Part shown: positions 43,576-56,039 of the stretch, piece by piece
Layout of the letters: every line of letters begins with the position of its first letter
How positions within the stretch are numbered: the first letter of the stretch is position 1
Assembly (NCBI RefSeq): GCF_033807575.1
Contig: NC_084717.1
Location: 9,115,692 to 9,179,691, forward strand
DNA length: 64,000 bases
Reading direction: 5' to 3'
Source: Cydia pomonella
Lineage: Eukaryota > Arthropoda > Insecta > Lepidoptera > Tortricidae
Translations under genes and position numbers: made by a program
The notes under the pieces: generated by a model
Told to the model about the DNA's origin: nothing
Seen by the model: only the letters and a program-made list of their open reading frames with translations
Databases searched by the model: none

Positions 43576-44416
43576 AATAAGGACATATCTCTTTTTGTTA
43601 TTAAGCTGTTAAATAATTGTAGATCCTTTTGACGCGTAGTCTGATCCGCTGCTCTTGATGCTTTCTGTATGTTCATGAAATTGCAAACATTGTCTTGCCT
43701 GTCTCTTGATATGTCTATTTATATGTTTCAGGATTACTAAATCTCACACATTGCCGGTGACTTTGTCACTTTTAAGTACACCGGCCATGTCACTCGACAT
43801 GTCTCGAGCTCTCATTAAACGAAGTTTAATTTATTGCTACAGAGACGATGAACTGCAATGAATGTAACGACGTCACATATTAAAATCAAGCAAGCTCGTG
43901 CAAAATAAATTAGTATGCATACAAAACAATATTTGCAAAACATCTCTTTTTATCATTCGGGTAGGAGTAGGAGTATGAGACATTTAGCAAGTGAGCTGTT
44001 CTTCAGAAACCGGTTTAAACCGCTTACCCTGAACAATGTTAGGATTTACTTGAAATATTCCAGTTTCCTTGCTACGTGGACGTCAGCTTTGTATTCGTGA
44101 TAAATTTACAAACGTCGCGCGACTCGAGTGACACTGCCCCTGCGACATAACAAAGTAAAATGCTCCAAATACGTACAAAGGCTGGCATGGAAAAACAATT
44201 CTTTCTCTGGTTAAAATTTAAAGCATAAGTTTTTAAAAATCGAACTTGATATCTAAGGAACGGAAAGTAGAATGCAGGAACATGTGTTCAAAATTAATTT
44301 ATTTGCCGTGAACTCTGCCAGATGTGGGTGTAATTGCTGCAGTATTCTGTTTTTGAACCCTGTACTAATATTTTGAAACGTAATGGTTACTTAAGGTGTG
44401 AATATTGCATCATAAC
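43576..44416. other. Gene-free stretch
   Basis: I see no gene or recognised repeat. Confidence 0.45.
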
Positions 44417-44584
44417 TTCTTTGCAAGGCCGACCACATGACGAGAAGCGTTCTGGAACTTGAACGAAAACCAAGGCATCGCAGGAGATCCCGAATTACAT
44501 GGATGTTAGTCACAAAGAAAGACCTCAGAAAATCAATTACGGACCTAGAGATAACCCAGAAGAAACAAGACCACTCTGGAGAAT
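44417..44584 (+). pseudogene. LINE ORF2 C-terminal fragment
   Basis: The plus strand reads ADHMTRSVLELERKPRHRRR, SRITWMLVTKKDLRKSITDL, EITQKKQDHSGE, stop. The pattern R-x-V-L-E ... R-x-R-G/R-R-P/S-x-x-x-W-M-x-x-x-x-K-D-L ... A/T-x-x-R/K-x-x-W is the polymerase tail of many insect LINEs. The usual terminal tryptophan segment is lost, and repeat D follows directly. Confidence 0.5.
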
Positions 44585-44589
44585 AAGTA

Positions 44590-44740
44590 TTTTTTTTATA
44601 CTACGTCGGTGGCAATCAAGCATACGGCCCGCCTGATGGTAAGCAGTGTCCGTAGCCTATGTACGCCTGCAACTCCAGAGGAGTTACATGCGCGTTGCCG
44701 ACCCTAAACCCATAACCCCCAACCCCACCCCATTACGAGA
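44590..44740 (-). repeat. Dispersed repeat D, partial
   Basis: TATACTACGTCGGTGGCAAT, CATACGGCCCGCCTGATGGT, GTCCGTAGCCTATGTACGCC, TGCAACTCCAGAGGAGTTAC and GCGCGTTGCCGACCCTAA. It aligns with 40993-41120 and with the complement of 11490-11600. Confidence 0.8.
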
Positions 44741-44877
44741 GTCAACCCCAAGTAGAGATGGGAATACGACCTGAAGAAGAAGATAACTTGCAAAGGGGCT
44801 ACCTTAGTGCATAATTATATATAAATGGGTCGATTGGTAATGAAATTTTCGTACAAGGTATTCGTACGTATTCTTTT

Positions 44878-45132
44878 TTTTTATAAATACTTTAGGTCAT
44901 TAGGTCTCACAGTAAGCTCAATAAGACTTGTATTGTGGGTACTTAGACAAGGATAAATATAATATACATATAAATATATATCAATACTTAAGTATGTACA
45001 TAGAAAACACTCATAACTCAGGAACAAATATACGTGCTCATCACACAAATAAATGCCCTTACCAGGATTTGAACACAGGACCATCGGCTTTATTAGACAG
45101 AGTAACTAACAACTACACCATATAGGTCGTCA
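44878..45132 (-). repeat. tRNA-derived SINE family B, near full-length
   Basis: The complement reads head to tail: GGTGTAGTTGTTAGTTACTC (degenerate box A), CCGATGGTCCTGTGTTCAAA (box B with one change), GTAAGGGCATTTATTTGTGT, CTGAGTTATGAGTGTTTTCT, AGTACCCACAATACAAGTC, ATTGAGCTTACTGTGAGACC and an AT tail. Same layout as 27313-27590. Confidence 0.75.
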
Positions 45133-46837
45133 AATTCATTGTTATTGAGTTTATAATTACTTAAAGAAAAGTTCCTTGCATTTTTGGTTGTTATCTTACG
45201 TCGTCTACGTTGGAACTAGACTAGCCGTTATTAAATTAAAACACGCCAAACAGTCCTTTTCTAAATAATAATCATTTTCACCAGAACATTGATACCAAAC
45301 AGCCATATGGTTCAAGTCGAAAAATCATATTTCAAACTTGACACCTTGAAATCCAACCTCACAGTTCATGCTCATGTTAAATTAATTTAATTCTCATAAT
45401 ACAAACAAAAAGATACAAGTGTTAATAAAGCGATCTCCTGGATCGCCCTGACTAGTGACGTTACTATTACTGAGAATAAGAGAATATTACTGACTGAATA
45501 GAATATTGGGGAATTTTATTCCTGTTCTGTAAGTTACGTAATATTTTTTTGATAGTTTGATGATGGGTTTTTAAAGTAATATAGAACAGAAAGGTTTCAT
45601 ATAAAAATACACGAAAAAATTGTACCCAAAACCACATTGTGGTATAAGGTGTTTTATAAATATCACATTTTTGTCTTCCTGACACAGAAAATACCTATCA
45701 TTAAGTACTTACTGATTTTAAAAGACTCAAAATTTTATAAGAACAAAGATAGTAAAACCCACAATTAGATTATTTCTTGCTGAGACAGGTATTCAATATC
45801 AAAGATTTTTTTGGGAATATTCCTAGAAACAAGCGAAAGGTAGGACTAGGGAACATGAGAATGAATGGAAACAGAATAACATTCTGCACATCACTACAGC
45901 CATCCCGTCCGCCGTAAGTCATAATGCTTCGGACGCACCATTACACAGCGAAATTACAACACGACCGGACTATATGTCACCGGGCTTTATAACGCAGATA
46001 CGACGTAAATATCCAACAAATTTAGAACTCGATTAAATCTTGAAATAGTTGTTAATGCCATGTCAGACTGAAGTAATTAGATCTCTTAAAGTTGTCTCCT
46101 TTTCAATTGTTCCAGAGTAAATCAACAAGAAATGTAAGTACAAAGAGTAACACTAACAAGTAAATACCTCAAGAATATAGACTGACTTCATAATCAATAT
46201 AACTATTGCACAGGATTTCTACTTCAACACGCAACTTGAATAGCGTAAACAACTGAATTAATGACAAATGGCACTTACGGTTGTTATTCATGATATTTAA
46301 GACAGATTTCAACTGTTTTAAAATACCATACCAGGTATTAGTATCAGCTCTTTAAAATAATAGCTACACCGGAAGATTGCATTAACCCTATCTCGTTCTT
46401 GTCAGACAGTCACGAGTCTATGTTAAACCGTAACAATGCTTCTAAATATATCTTATACATGTAACGTAATACTTGAATGATTAAGAGCGCTAAAGGAAAT
46501 GCCACCGTGATTAAGTAGCCGTGTCTTTATTAGGTATCGGATCTATTTCGGTTACAAGAAGTTAAAATTTTATAACCCTTTCACAGTACACTTTTTATGG
46601 GCTGTGAATGACTTGAAGCATCTGCGGTAGATTTATTTCAATTTCCTTTACACTTCGAACTTCCGTTACTTTGGCTATAAATTTGGTGATAAAAAATTAA
46701 CAACATACTTTCCTTTTCAGGAACAATGCCCTAATATAATAAAATTCTTATAAACCATCAAAATGTTAGTCGTGAAAATGTATATACCTCCGTTCCTGTA
46801 TCTGTTAAATCCGAAAGGTGATACATTTCCTGACGTC
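45133..46837. other. Gene-free stretch
   Basis: About 1.7 kb with no recognisable gene or repeat. A GC-richer patch lies at 45900-46010. Confidence 0.45.
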
Positions 46838-47194
46838 GTTAAGTCATTTTATGACTAAAGCGCTGGTGGCCTAGCGGTAAGAACGTGCGACTTGCAATCC
46901 GGAGGTCGCGGGTTCAAACCCCGGCTCGTACCAATGAGTTTTTCGGAACTTATGTACGAAATATCATTTGATATTTACCAGTCGCTTTTCGGTGAAGGAA
47001 AACATCGTGAGGAAACCGGACTAATCCCAACAAGGCCTAGTTTACCCTCTGGGTTGGAAGGTCAGATGGCAGTCGCTTTCGCAAAAACTAGTGCCTACGC
47101 CAAATCTTGGGATTAGTTGTCAAGCGGACCCCAGGCTCCCATGAGCCGTAGCAAATGCCGGGACAACGCGAGGAAGAAGTTAAGTCATTTTATG
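46838..47194 (+). repeat. tRNA-derived SINE family A with 16-bp target duplication
   Basis: The duplication GTTAAGTCATTTTATG (46838-46853 and 47179-47194) flanks the best-preserved copy (46854-47178). The head is a tRNA-like sequence with intact box A TGGCCTAGCGG (46867-46877) and box B GGTTCAAACCC (46911-46921). It continues through GGCTCGTACCA, so the tRNA-derived part appears to include a CCA. The body has TTTTTCGGAACTTATGTACG, GGTGAAGGAAAACATCGTGA, CTAATCCCAACAAGGCCTAG and GGCTCCCATGAGCCGTAGC, and it ends GCCGGGACAACGCGAGGAAG. The 74-codon frame through it is a by-product. Confidence 0.9.
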
Positions 47195-49105
47195 GTTTTT
47201 ATACATTTTATATTTGTGAGATGAAAGGCCATTATTGGCTGGCACTGACATCGATATCCTAAAAACAAAACTAATTTAGGCGACTAAATGTAAGTACCAA
47301 TTTGTCCGATAAAGTACCTACCTGCTTTTTTTATTTTTTTGGGACCTTTTGGCTTGGTTTATTTATGACAGCCATTACCCATATCGTGTAGGTTTAGATA
47401 CCATATAATTTATACATATATATTGAAGTGTAATTTTTTTGATAGCAGTACCTACTTGCTGGAATAATTTATTTTCAAAGCAACCGCCCTAAAATTATTT
47501 AAAGATAATTTTTTCTCCAAAAATTTATGTCAACGCTGACAAACAATTTGGTCCAAACGTGCAACACAGTTGTCAGCGACGTCAGAACATTCGTTGGGAC
47601 ATGTGGGACCAATTAAAGTTCTTTCCGAAGCACCATAAAGATAACAGCTGAATAATGAGCCGTGGAGAACATTATACGACTCACTGCAAGTGACAAAAGT
47701 ATAAATAAATTCGAGAGGGCATAGTTTAATTAGAGTAGCGTAGGTTATAAAACTCTAAGAGCTACTGTGTTTATATTTTTAAAATGGTTGGAGAAGCTAA
47801 TTCACAGCATTATTACGTCTCATAGTAACGCTATTGTTATTGTTGATCAAAAATAATATTAAAAATATACGGAAAAAAATTGCAGGAGGTAGGTAGGTAG
47901 TATTACAATTTATTAAGCAATTTAAAAAGTATTACTATCTATACAAAACTCTATAGATTGAACAGTATCGACTTTAGTTATAACATAATACGGCAATGAA
48001 GCATCAACAAAGAAGACAGTTTGACCAAAAGTTGGCATTAAATCGCCACTCATTTATAGTCGTAGTATTCATAATCTATATCCCTATGGCACGTTTATAA
48101 TATACTTGAGAGTTGTATTTTAAATGAAAATATAAAATTACAAACATATTTTGTAAATTAAAACAAGTATAAGCACCTGTGTGCCTCAACTTCCTAAAAG
48201 TTATGTATAAATTTGAATGAAATTCTAAACAAACTGAAGTTTAAGCAGGAAAAGTTTAAAAGGAGTGTCCTTGTTAGTTTACGAATTATAAGGGAAGTGG
48301 ATTTTAACTTAAATCAACTTGAAGATTAGACAGCCATTACTATACATAAAATTTCATATAATATCCGATTTTATTGTGTATCGTATTTTAATCGAACTTA
48401 GGACCGATTTTTCAGTAACCCTGTAACTCATCCGATGACTATTCCAACAAATTAATTTATGGGAATGATACATGATAGTCATGTTATCGACGGAATAAAG
48501 TATATCCGTCTGTTTAACTGGGGACTCAAAAATTGTCTCAATTCACTCTGCACTAAATTCAGTGTAGCGTCACGACCAATAAACTTGTCAACGACTTAAA
48601 ATGAGTCGGCGTTGACATTTGTTATGAGTTAAAAGATACTAAATTTCAAGTTAACTAAATTGTGTTATATGCCTACGAAGCAGGAGGTCGCAATTTAAAA
48701 TCCTGGTAAAAATAATAATTATTATTTGTTAGTGCTCAATTAGCTTCATTGTTACAGTTATTTGTGTGCTCCTTAAATATATATGAGTTATTGATGTTTT
48801 CTATGCAGGTATTTAAGTATTTACCTATCATATGTATAGTTGTATACCTACTGTATGGCTAGACAGATTTGTTTGAGATTATCATATAATATTTATCTAT
48901 TTATATATTAGTCAAGCAACTTGCGAAATATAGGTATACACAGGGAAGTTACAGGTATAAGACTTAATTCAAACAACTGTATAAATTAAAGCAAATATTT
49001 AACAAATATACATACCTACATAAATACCTACATTTGACCAAAAATATAATGGTATGATTCTTAAACAAAGATTCCATATATATATAAATAAATAAAAAGA
49101 CAGGC
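47195..49105. other. Gene-free AT-rich stretch
   Basis: About 1.9 kb with no recognisable gene or repeat. Confidence 0.45.
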
Positions 49106-49211
49106 AGGCCAATTTCGAGTTTTAGTTATTTTATTTATTTCCGATATGATACTGATGATCTGTCAGTGTCATATCGGAAACAGATCGAATAACTAAAACT
49201 CGAATTGGCCT
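49106..49211. mobile_element. 106-nt near-perfect hairpin (mini-MITE)
   Basis: The outer arms AGGCCAATTTCGAGTTTTAG (from 49106) and the complement of AGGCCAATTCGAGTTTTAGT (ending 49211) differ by one T. The inner arms TTTCCGATATGATACTGA and TCAGTGTCATATCGGAAA pair with one mismatch around a small loop (GATC/TG). The whole unit folds on itself. No coding frame. It may be a fold-back MITE; as RNA it would form a long hairpin. Confidence 0.7.
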
Positions 49212-51639
49212 AAGTATCTTAAGGACCCATGTCTGCGCAGTCCACTCTATTATGTTTTTAATATAGGTACGTAAAATCTACAGGTCAGACTCTACCAGGC
49301 AAGAGTTAAGGCAATCACTCACTGACACCGCACTCTGCTCGCTGAGCCAACGCATTATCAGTATAGGAAGGTTTTGTTCTTAGTTACTTCTATAATTTTA
49401 GCCTCGGTTAATTCTATCGCTTCGCTCACCTCAGCAAGTCTCTTTGTTATTGTAAGAATTGCCTAACACGTAAAAGGTAATCAATAAAAAAGGTATCTCA
49501 ACACTTAAGTCTTAAAGCTAATAAAATGACCTCGAACCCCAAAGCCAGAATTCAATCAAGTAACCCGTCGCTGTCCCTATTTAGTGTAAACGCCTGCCTC
49601 TTCGATGTTTTCAATTAAATTTATAATTAATTGCTCTCTCCGGAGCCTTGACAGGCCTACTGAGAACATCATCCACTTTTACATTTATGCGAAACCACTT
49701 GACAGGTGAGGAACGGAGCCCGTCACTCCTTATAAGTCGACCACATCGGTCCCGGCTCCAGCTCCTTTCATAAATCGTTTGCTGTTACGAAATTTTAACA
49801 CATCACTTCAAAAAAATCTTTCAAGCATCTCGTATAAGTCTTCTCGACACGCAATTGTCCTAGCGATTCTTGTTAGAAAAAAATGCAAAAAAGGGTCCTT
49901 ATTTGTCTCGTTTTTTTTATTGTTACTAATTTAATTTATTTGTTATGCGTTGTTATTAATTAAGTTTCAATCAATTGAAATTTGCCACAAAATTTTAAAC
50001 TTAAATATTCGAAACCCGGTTACAATTCAATTACTACCTAAAATAAGGCTTTTAAAAAATAATATTTGTAGGCATGGATTTGCGAGATCTGAAAAAAAAA
50101 TTGATTTTCACTTTTTTAACGATAAGCTGGCAGGGACGTCAAACTAAAGACTAAAGTAATGCAGTAAAACTACTGCGAGATATATTTAAAAATCACAAGA
50201 ACATGGCCACTGTCATAAAATTTAAGTTGATCTCTCATTTTAAAACGACATTATATTTAAAAGCATGTAGTTTTTTTATATTGTTGCTGTTTGGCAGCGG
50301 GTTCTTTTTCTGTACACTAAAACACTATTTAAATAAGAACTTAATTATTTTTAAATGTTTGAGGTGTCTTTAGCTTAGTTATTATTTGTATTTGGCATAT
50401 GTATTTTCACAGCTTTAAGCGATATTACGACTTAAATCTTGAAGTCTTATAGTTGTTGCCAATGACTTTAGTTCAAGGTGTAATTATAAAACTACACACG
50501 CAAGAGACGAGACCGTACCGGTCATGTTATACATTCAACAGGGCTGCATTCATGTTTATTTTACTGCAGTTTTTCATTTAAATGCTCGCACGCAATTTTA
50601 ATTATCCACCTAAATGTATGTAATGTATGTAAATTAGATCTCTTGGAAGTTTTTAAGCAAATACCACGTTTAAAGTATGTGAAGTAAGTTGCAATTCATT
50701 CTAACTATTTAATAATAGTTTATGTTTGACTGTTTCCTAAATATCTAATTTTAACTTTAGTTATGATCTACTTCTTCTTCACCAAATCATATAACTAATA
50801 TTAAGTAATAGCTTAATTTCGGTTTAAATGTTTACATTTGCCACGAGACATTAGGTAGTACACGGTTAGTCATAAAATATTATGTATCATGGATAATGTT
50901 TTGTAACACCAAATAGGATGCCAATCAACATTAGGCGTGTCAAAGTTAGATGTACATAATAAAACTTTATTTTGTAACCCCACAGTAATATGTTTTAACG
51001 CGTTACTAATAATCCATAACCTCTACCGTCTAGGATGGTTAAAGTAATCTTAAATGGCTGCGACGAATGGTGTGTATAGGTTTACAAATCAGGCTAAAAT
51101 ATTGCGCGTGCAGTTCTGCATCATCCCAAAAAACTTTAAAAAAATGTTGTTTACAGTTACTTACTTTATTTCACTTCTTTATCCCGCAAACTTAGTGCAC
51201 GTCATAATTTGGCAACATTTTCCAATCAAGTGCTGACACCGTTCAATAGACGTTTCATCAATTTTGCTCAGTAAATCGCTCAATCTTGTATAAAATTCAT
51301 GGGGTGTAGCTCCGACTGGAATGATAAATAAGTCGCAGCCTCGCCCGAATATTCTCATTTAATACGTGACTTGTTTTGTGAAAATATTACCCGATATGAG
51401 TATCCACGATAGATGGGAATAAGGAATATTGTTATCCTAACATACATTTATACATATTTGGTGTGGAAGGGTTCTGGCGCTCTTGCCTTAGGTACTTACA
51501 TATATTTATGTGTGGGTAAGCAGGAAATACAAGTAAATCGCTCTCTGACCTATAAGTATTCGTTTCTCTGCTAGTAAACTCTGCAGACTTAATGACTAAC
51601 TCGTTTATAATCGCCAAAATAGCCCGTTTAATGGTTCCG
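49212..51639. other. Gene-free stretch
   Basis: About 2.4 kb without recognisable genes. The part near 49540-49780 is somewhat richer in GC. The frames at 49950, 51054 and 51432 show no known motif. Confidence 0.45.
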
Positions 51640-51920
51640 TAGTCCACTGCGTCTACGTATTTCAAAACGAATACTAGTCTCCAACAACGATTTCTTGATA
51701 AAGTAATTTCTGAACTAATCGCTCTGAAAGAAAAAAAATGTACCCCCCGGCCCTCTATTGGAGCCCTCTAACTTTTGAACCATGGATTAAAATAAAACGT
51801 AAAACAAAAGCCGATTAAAACTACACAAAAAAACTTCAAATAAAACTATACCGAACTTGATCGGTCCAGTCGTTTTTGAGTTATTGCAAAAAGTCTTCTC
51901 TTAGTAAAAAGACGCGATGA
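51640..51920 (+). repeat. AGGGTTCCGTA element, internally deleted copy
   Basis: TGGTTCCGTAGTCCACTGCG (start), then directly the internal part: TTCTTGATAAAG, AATCGCTCTGAAAGAAAAAA, CCCTCTAACTTTTGAACCAT, TGATCGGTCCAGTCGTTTTT and GAGTTATTGCAAAAAGTC. It lacks the GTCT run and the CACTTGGCC end. Aligned by eye with 26279-26800. Confidence 0.65.
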
Positions 51921-51964
51921 TAGCGCTGCGAAAGTACTTCCTTATGCTTATTGTAATATACAAT

Positions 51965-52098
51965 ATGTACGGTCGAGGAAATTGATTCTTTAGCAATTTG
52001 CGGTTCAAGTAAATTTGGTTGCACATACTTATGCTAAGAGCTGTCCAATGTAAAGTGAACCATAAACTGCTAATGAATCAATTTTCTCGACCGTACAT
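51965..52098. mobile_element. 134-bp palindromic MITE, TGTACGGTC-tipped
   Basis: Inverted ends of 24 bp: ATGTACGGTCGAGGAAATTG (51965 on) and the complement at 52075-52098, with one mismatch. The interior also has related words in inverse order (AGCAATTTGCGGTTC / GAACCATAAACTGCT). Non-coding. Confidence 0.7.
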
Positions 52099-54973
52099 AC
52101 ATGATACTTACTAACATCCCCCGTTTAGCCTATTCTAACAATATGGCAACTATGGAACGTTCACGTAAAATAGTCATGTATTTGAAACTATAAGTGTGAA
52201 TGAAAGTAATCTCGATTTGTGATTCTCGTGTAGAAGAACAATTTAAATAAAAATAATAGTAATACAAGTAACAGGAATACAATAAGTAATATGAATACAA
52301 GTCGTATGTTTGTAGTTAGTCTGTGCGGACGGAGTCGTGGACTCTATGGGGCCCACACATTCCACGACTCTTCTCTTTCTGAACAGACTCTGTATTCTTA
52401 CGTGCTGCATAACTTGCAACAGATTTAGTACGCTAGGTATTAAGAAGCTAAGAGCTAAATATAGTACTAGCACTAAAACGGCTAAGAATGCAACATGTGG
52501 TATTCCGCTGACCCGGTTAAGTAAAATGTAAATTTAGTATACAGAACACAAAACTGAATTACTTGTTAAACTATGATTGTTTACCGAGAAGGTAGGTAGC
52601 AAAAATATACCCCTTCATCCTTTCCCTTCTAGCGAAATACCAAATTTCGTTCCTGGTTCTGGACATTCTGGCGGTGAACTTCTACCCATCAAGGAGATTC
52701 GATAATTCTGTTAAACATTGATACATTGTTATCATCATCATCATGGTGGCCTTTTGATGATCAAATCTTGGATGTAACCCTCTTCCCACTCCTGTCGATC
52801 TTGTGCCCGACTCATCCAGTCCCGATCTCCGTATCGTCAAATGTCATTGACGTCGCATAAAGCTACAATATATAAAAATACGTGTTTGTGATGTTATGTT
52901 AGTATTAATTACAGTTTCGCACCCAAATCGATACATCCTCGCAATGTTGGCATGGTGCCTCGTCGAAGCGATACCGGAAGTGCCAACTAACATCCGTTCC
53001 GAAAAATGGCAGACAGTGCAAACGTGGCACACTTTTATTGTTCTGCGCCCAAAAATACATTATAAAACGGATATGGTTACGAAAAGATTTTATGAAACTG
53101 CGGGAAGGAAAAAGACATTAAGGTTTTTTCTAGTTTATAGTAAAAAAATATATACCTTGAATAACAAAAAATGGTTGCTGTTGTTAATGACACGTGTTTC
53201 AACTGAATTATTTGAATAGATCTCAAATTATACGTAAACATTTTAATCAAGTATTTTATTATATGTCACTAACCTAAATTAATTTAAAGATTTGTTGTAA
53301 CACTATATGGAACTCCCAAGATTCGAAGTAAATAAATAATTGTATTAATTGTATTGAATTTTGCGACCGTACCATTATATAAATTGCTCGCATATCAACT
53401 TTCTTATACTATATTCAATTTTAAGAAATTATAAATATTAAAGTTTTTTTTTCTTAGAAATTAGTAAGTACATATATAGTACATATGTACTTAAGTGAAG
53501 ATTTTATTTGATTTATCCTAATTTATATGTAATTTGAAGTAGACGAAATATAATATAGGCTTCTTTAACAATAATTAACCTACCACAATATAACTAATCT
53601 TAGACAACAACGACAAATACAATATAAGTTTAATACAATTACTTACTTTAGAAATGTATAGGTATAAAGGTTATAAATTTATAAGATTCAGGTATACCTG
53701 AACCAACACCACCACCAGTATACTGTTGGTTTCGAGTCTGTGATATTAAATTAAGTCTTATCTCACGGATTATTGTCTTGAACAGATGCAGTCACTTTGC
53801 ATTTTGGAGAAGTTCTTGAAGACAAAGTTATGATTAAGAACACCGACTTAAGCTGACTGATCTCCGTACTTCAGGTTTATAATGGCGGCAAGTTAAGTTT
53901 TGTATCAGTTGGTAAAGTGCACTCAAGAACAACAAAAGTGGGTTAATTTTTATACAAATGTTTGCGTCAAGTTTTGCTTGAATAGATAAACACGTAGGTG
54001 ACACATGAATCAATAAAAGATTGTTGAAAACGCCATTTTTCGCTCAATTACGAATTCGATTAAATCATAAAGTTCGCGATATTTTTCATCACTGATCATC
54101 GTTCAACGTCAACCTGTAATGAGGTAGGACGCGGAGGTAGAGGCAACATACATAAATCAGAGGAAATTATTCACTCACGCCCCTATGCTTATGCATTTCG
54201 ATGGATGTCGATGGGAGTCCAACTTTTTGCACGATTAAGTTGTTATCTACGCGCGGTATGAAATTGTAACCAGTTCGTGGCTCCAAGTAAAGAATGAGTT
54301 TTTATACCAACGTACGATATGTTTCTTAACATGCCTACATATTCGCCGTTAACTATGATTAACATTAAAAATGTTTAACTAATACTTACCAATTTATATA
54401 TATTATGTAGAACCCGTAGAGTAAAAGTAGTTTAGTTCAATGACGAAATCTGCCTTGCAAATATCGCGGAAACTTAATTTAATTTACTTTAATGTTGGTC
54501 TATGTTCGAGGAGGAGAAAATACTATTAAAAATTAAAAGCCGCAATAAAACTTATAAGATATTTATTTTAAGTATGTCGAAAAGTGATTGTTAATTGGCA
54601 GTTTCTACAAAAGATACGTTTCAAAATCAATGATATTAATAAAATCATCTAGTCTATGATACCAATAGTAATTGATGACTGTCGGACTATAATGAACTGA
54701 TTTTATCTTGAATCAGAAAATTCTTATTCTGAACAGGAAATATATTTTATCTCATTTTTCTCCCTCAGAGATAAACTTGTTTGATTTTTCATTTTCAATG
54801 TTCGAAACAAAGTAAATAATGTTATTTCTTTGGCTGTACAATAAAAAGAGTACAAGAGGATTATAAATACTATTACGTTCTGTGAGAACTTGGAAAATAA
54901 AATTCATTTATTCCTCGAAATCTTTTAAATTAAAAATTTCGCCAAAAATTAATTTATATTTGTATTATATTTT
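52099..54973. other. Gene-free stretch
   Basis: About 2.9 kb. The longest frame (52896-53219, plus, 107 codons) and the others show no recognised motif. Bases 53687-53702 form a perfect 16-bp palindrome, TTCAGGTATACCTGAA. Confidence 0.45.
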
Positions 54974-55229
54974 TAGGGTTCCGTAGCCAAATGGCAAAAA
55001 ACGGAACCCTATGGATTCGTCATGTCTGTCTGTCTTTCCGTATGTCACAGTCAGAACTATAAGAACTATTCTGTTGAAACTTGGTATTAAGTAGATGAAC
55101 CGCATTAAGATTTACACACAAAAAGAAAAAAAAAATTGTGGGGGTTCCCCATACTTAGACCTGAAACTCAAAGTTTTTTTTTCATTAAACCCATAGGTAT
55201 GGGGTATGGATAGGTCTTCAAAAATGATA
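54974..55229 (+). mobile_element. AGGGTTCCGTA element copy 2, left part
   Basis: It starts AGGGTTCCGTAGCCAAATGG with the companion ACGGAACCCTA (hairpin), followed by GTCTGTCTGTC, TTCTGTTGAAACTTGG and CCCATACTTAGACC. It is interrupted at 55229 by a LINE tail and continues at 55305. Confidence 0.75.
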
Positions 55230-55304
55230 GATAGATAGATTACTCTTTATTGGCACACCTCAGTAAAAGATACAGCTCAAAGAAAAACAATTGATTAGAT
55301 ATTG
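55230..55304 (-). mobile_element. 75-bp LINE tail nested in the AGGGTTCCGTA element
   Basis: The complement ends GTGCCAATAAAGAGTAATC followed by TATC repeats, the form of a LINE 3' end (AATAAA then a tetranucleotide tail). It is flanked by ATGATA on both sides (55224-55229 and 55305-55310), a probable 6-bp target duplication. It is extremely 5'-truncated and has no coding sequence. Confidence 0.6.
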
Positions 55305-55572
55305 ATGATATTGAGGTTTCTGGTATCATTTTTTCCTAAACTGAATAGTTTGCGCCAGAGACACTTCCAAAATGGTAAAATGTGTGTCCCCCCTGTAACT
55401 TCTAAAATAAGAGAATGATAAAACAAAAAAAAAATATGATGTACATTACCATGCAAACTTCCACCGAAATATGGTTTCAACGAGATCTAGTAAGTAAGTA
55501 GTTTTTTTTTAATACGTCATAAATAGTTCGGAACCCTTCATAGGCGAGTCCGACTCGCACTTGGCAAAACTA
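55305..55572 (+). mobile_element. AGGGTTCCGTA element copy 2, right part
   Basis: ATGATATTGAGGTTTCTGGT, AGTTTGCGCCAGAGACACTT, TGTGTGTCCCCCCTGTAACT, then TAGTTCGGAACCCTTCATAG and the terminal GCGAGTCCGACTCGCACTTG. The right end contains the palindrome GCGAGTCCGACTCGC. Confidence 0.75.
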
Positions 55573-56039
55573 CTAAGGAAAATTTAAAGTTCGATACGTA
55601 ATCTAGTTTTTAATTTGATAAATAATTTATTATTACTATGTTTATGAACTAATTCTTAATTACATAAAAAAATATTTATAAGTTTCTTTTAGTTAGTGAC
55701 AACGGATACAAATGTAGTGATGGATAAAAAAATGCATTACAGCGGGAATCGTCAATGGATTACACCTTGAACGAATACTTGCTTTGATCAGAATAGGGAC
55801 ATGTTCAACCCGTCGCCCGCGCAGCCTCGAGGCGCCCGCGATCACTGTTATTACTATCAGCTCCCGAGGTGAGCCACCGCAATTGATTTTTATCGTGACG
55901 ACATTATTACTAAACTAGATAAAAACTAAACCTCGCTTATAGATTTTAAACTCACAATTTATAACGATAAATATCAAAAACCACAGCTTACGTTACGCGG
56001 TAAAATATCGTTCTTGACCATAACAGAACAAAAGTTATT
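55573..56039. other. Gene-free spacer
   Basis: AT-rich, with one GC-rich patch (about 55808-55880: CGTCGCCCGCGCAGCCTCGA ...) somewhat like the patch at 39090-39115. No gene seen. Confidence 0.4.

Noticed and set aside
46860..46933. Functional tRNA gene
   Set aside because: The boxes are good, but a proper anticodon stem does not form by hand pairing and the sequence is the head of a SINE with a target duplication.
46892..47116. 74-codon frame resembling a protein
   Set aside because: It lies entirely inside the SINE and recurs with it; a repeat by-product.
52727..52860. LINE tail resembling CTGTCGATCTTGTGCCCGAC sequence
   Set aside because: It faintly recalls LINE-derived sequence, but no frame supports it on either strand.
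52896..53219. 107-codon plus-strand open frame starting with ATG
   Set aside because: No domain, signal or composition pattern that I recognise; length is within chance for this much AT-rich sequence.
53687..53702. 16-bp palindrome TTCAGGTATACCTGAA as a nuclear-receptor site
   Set aside because: It does not fit the AGGTCA inverted repeat of ecdysone response elements; a single palindrome of this length is weak evidence.
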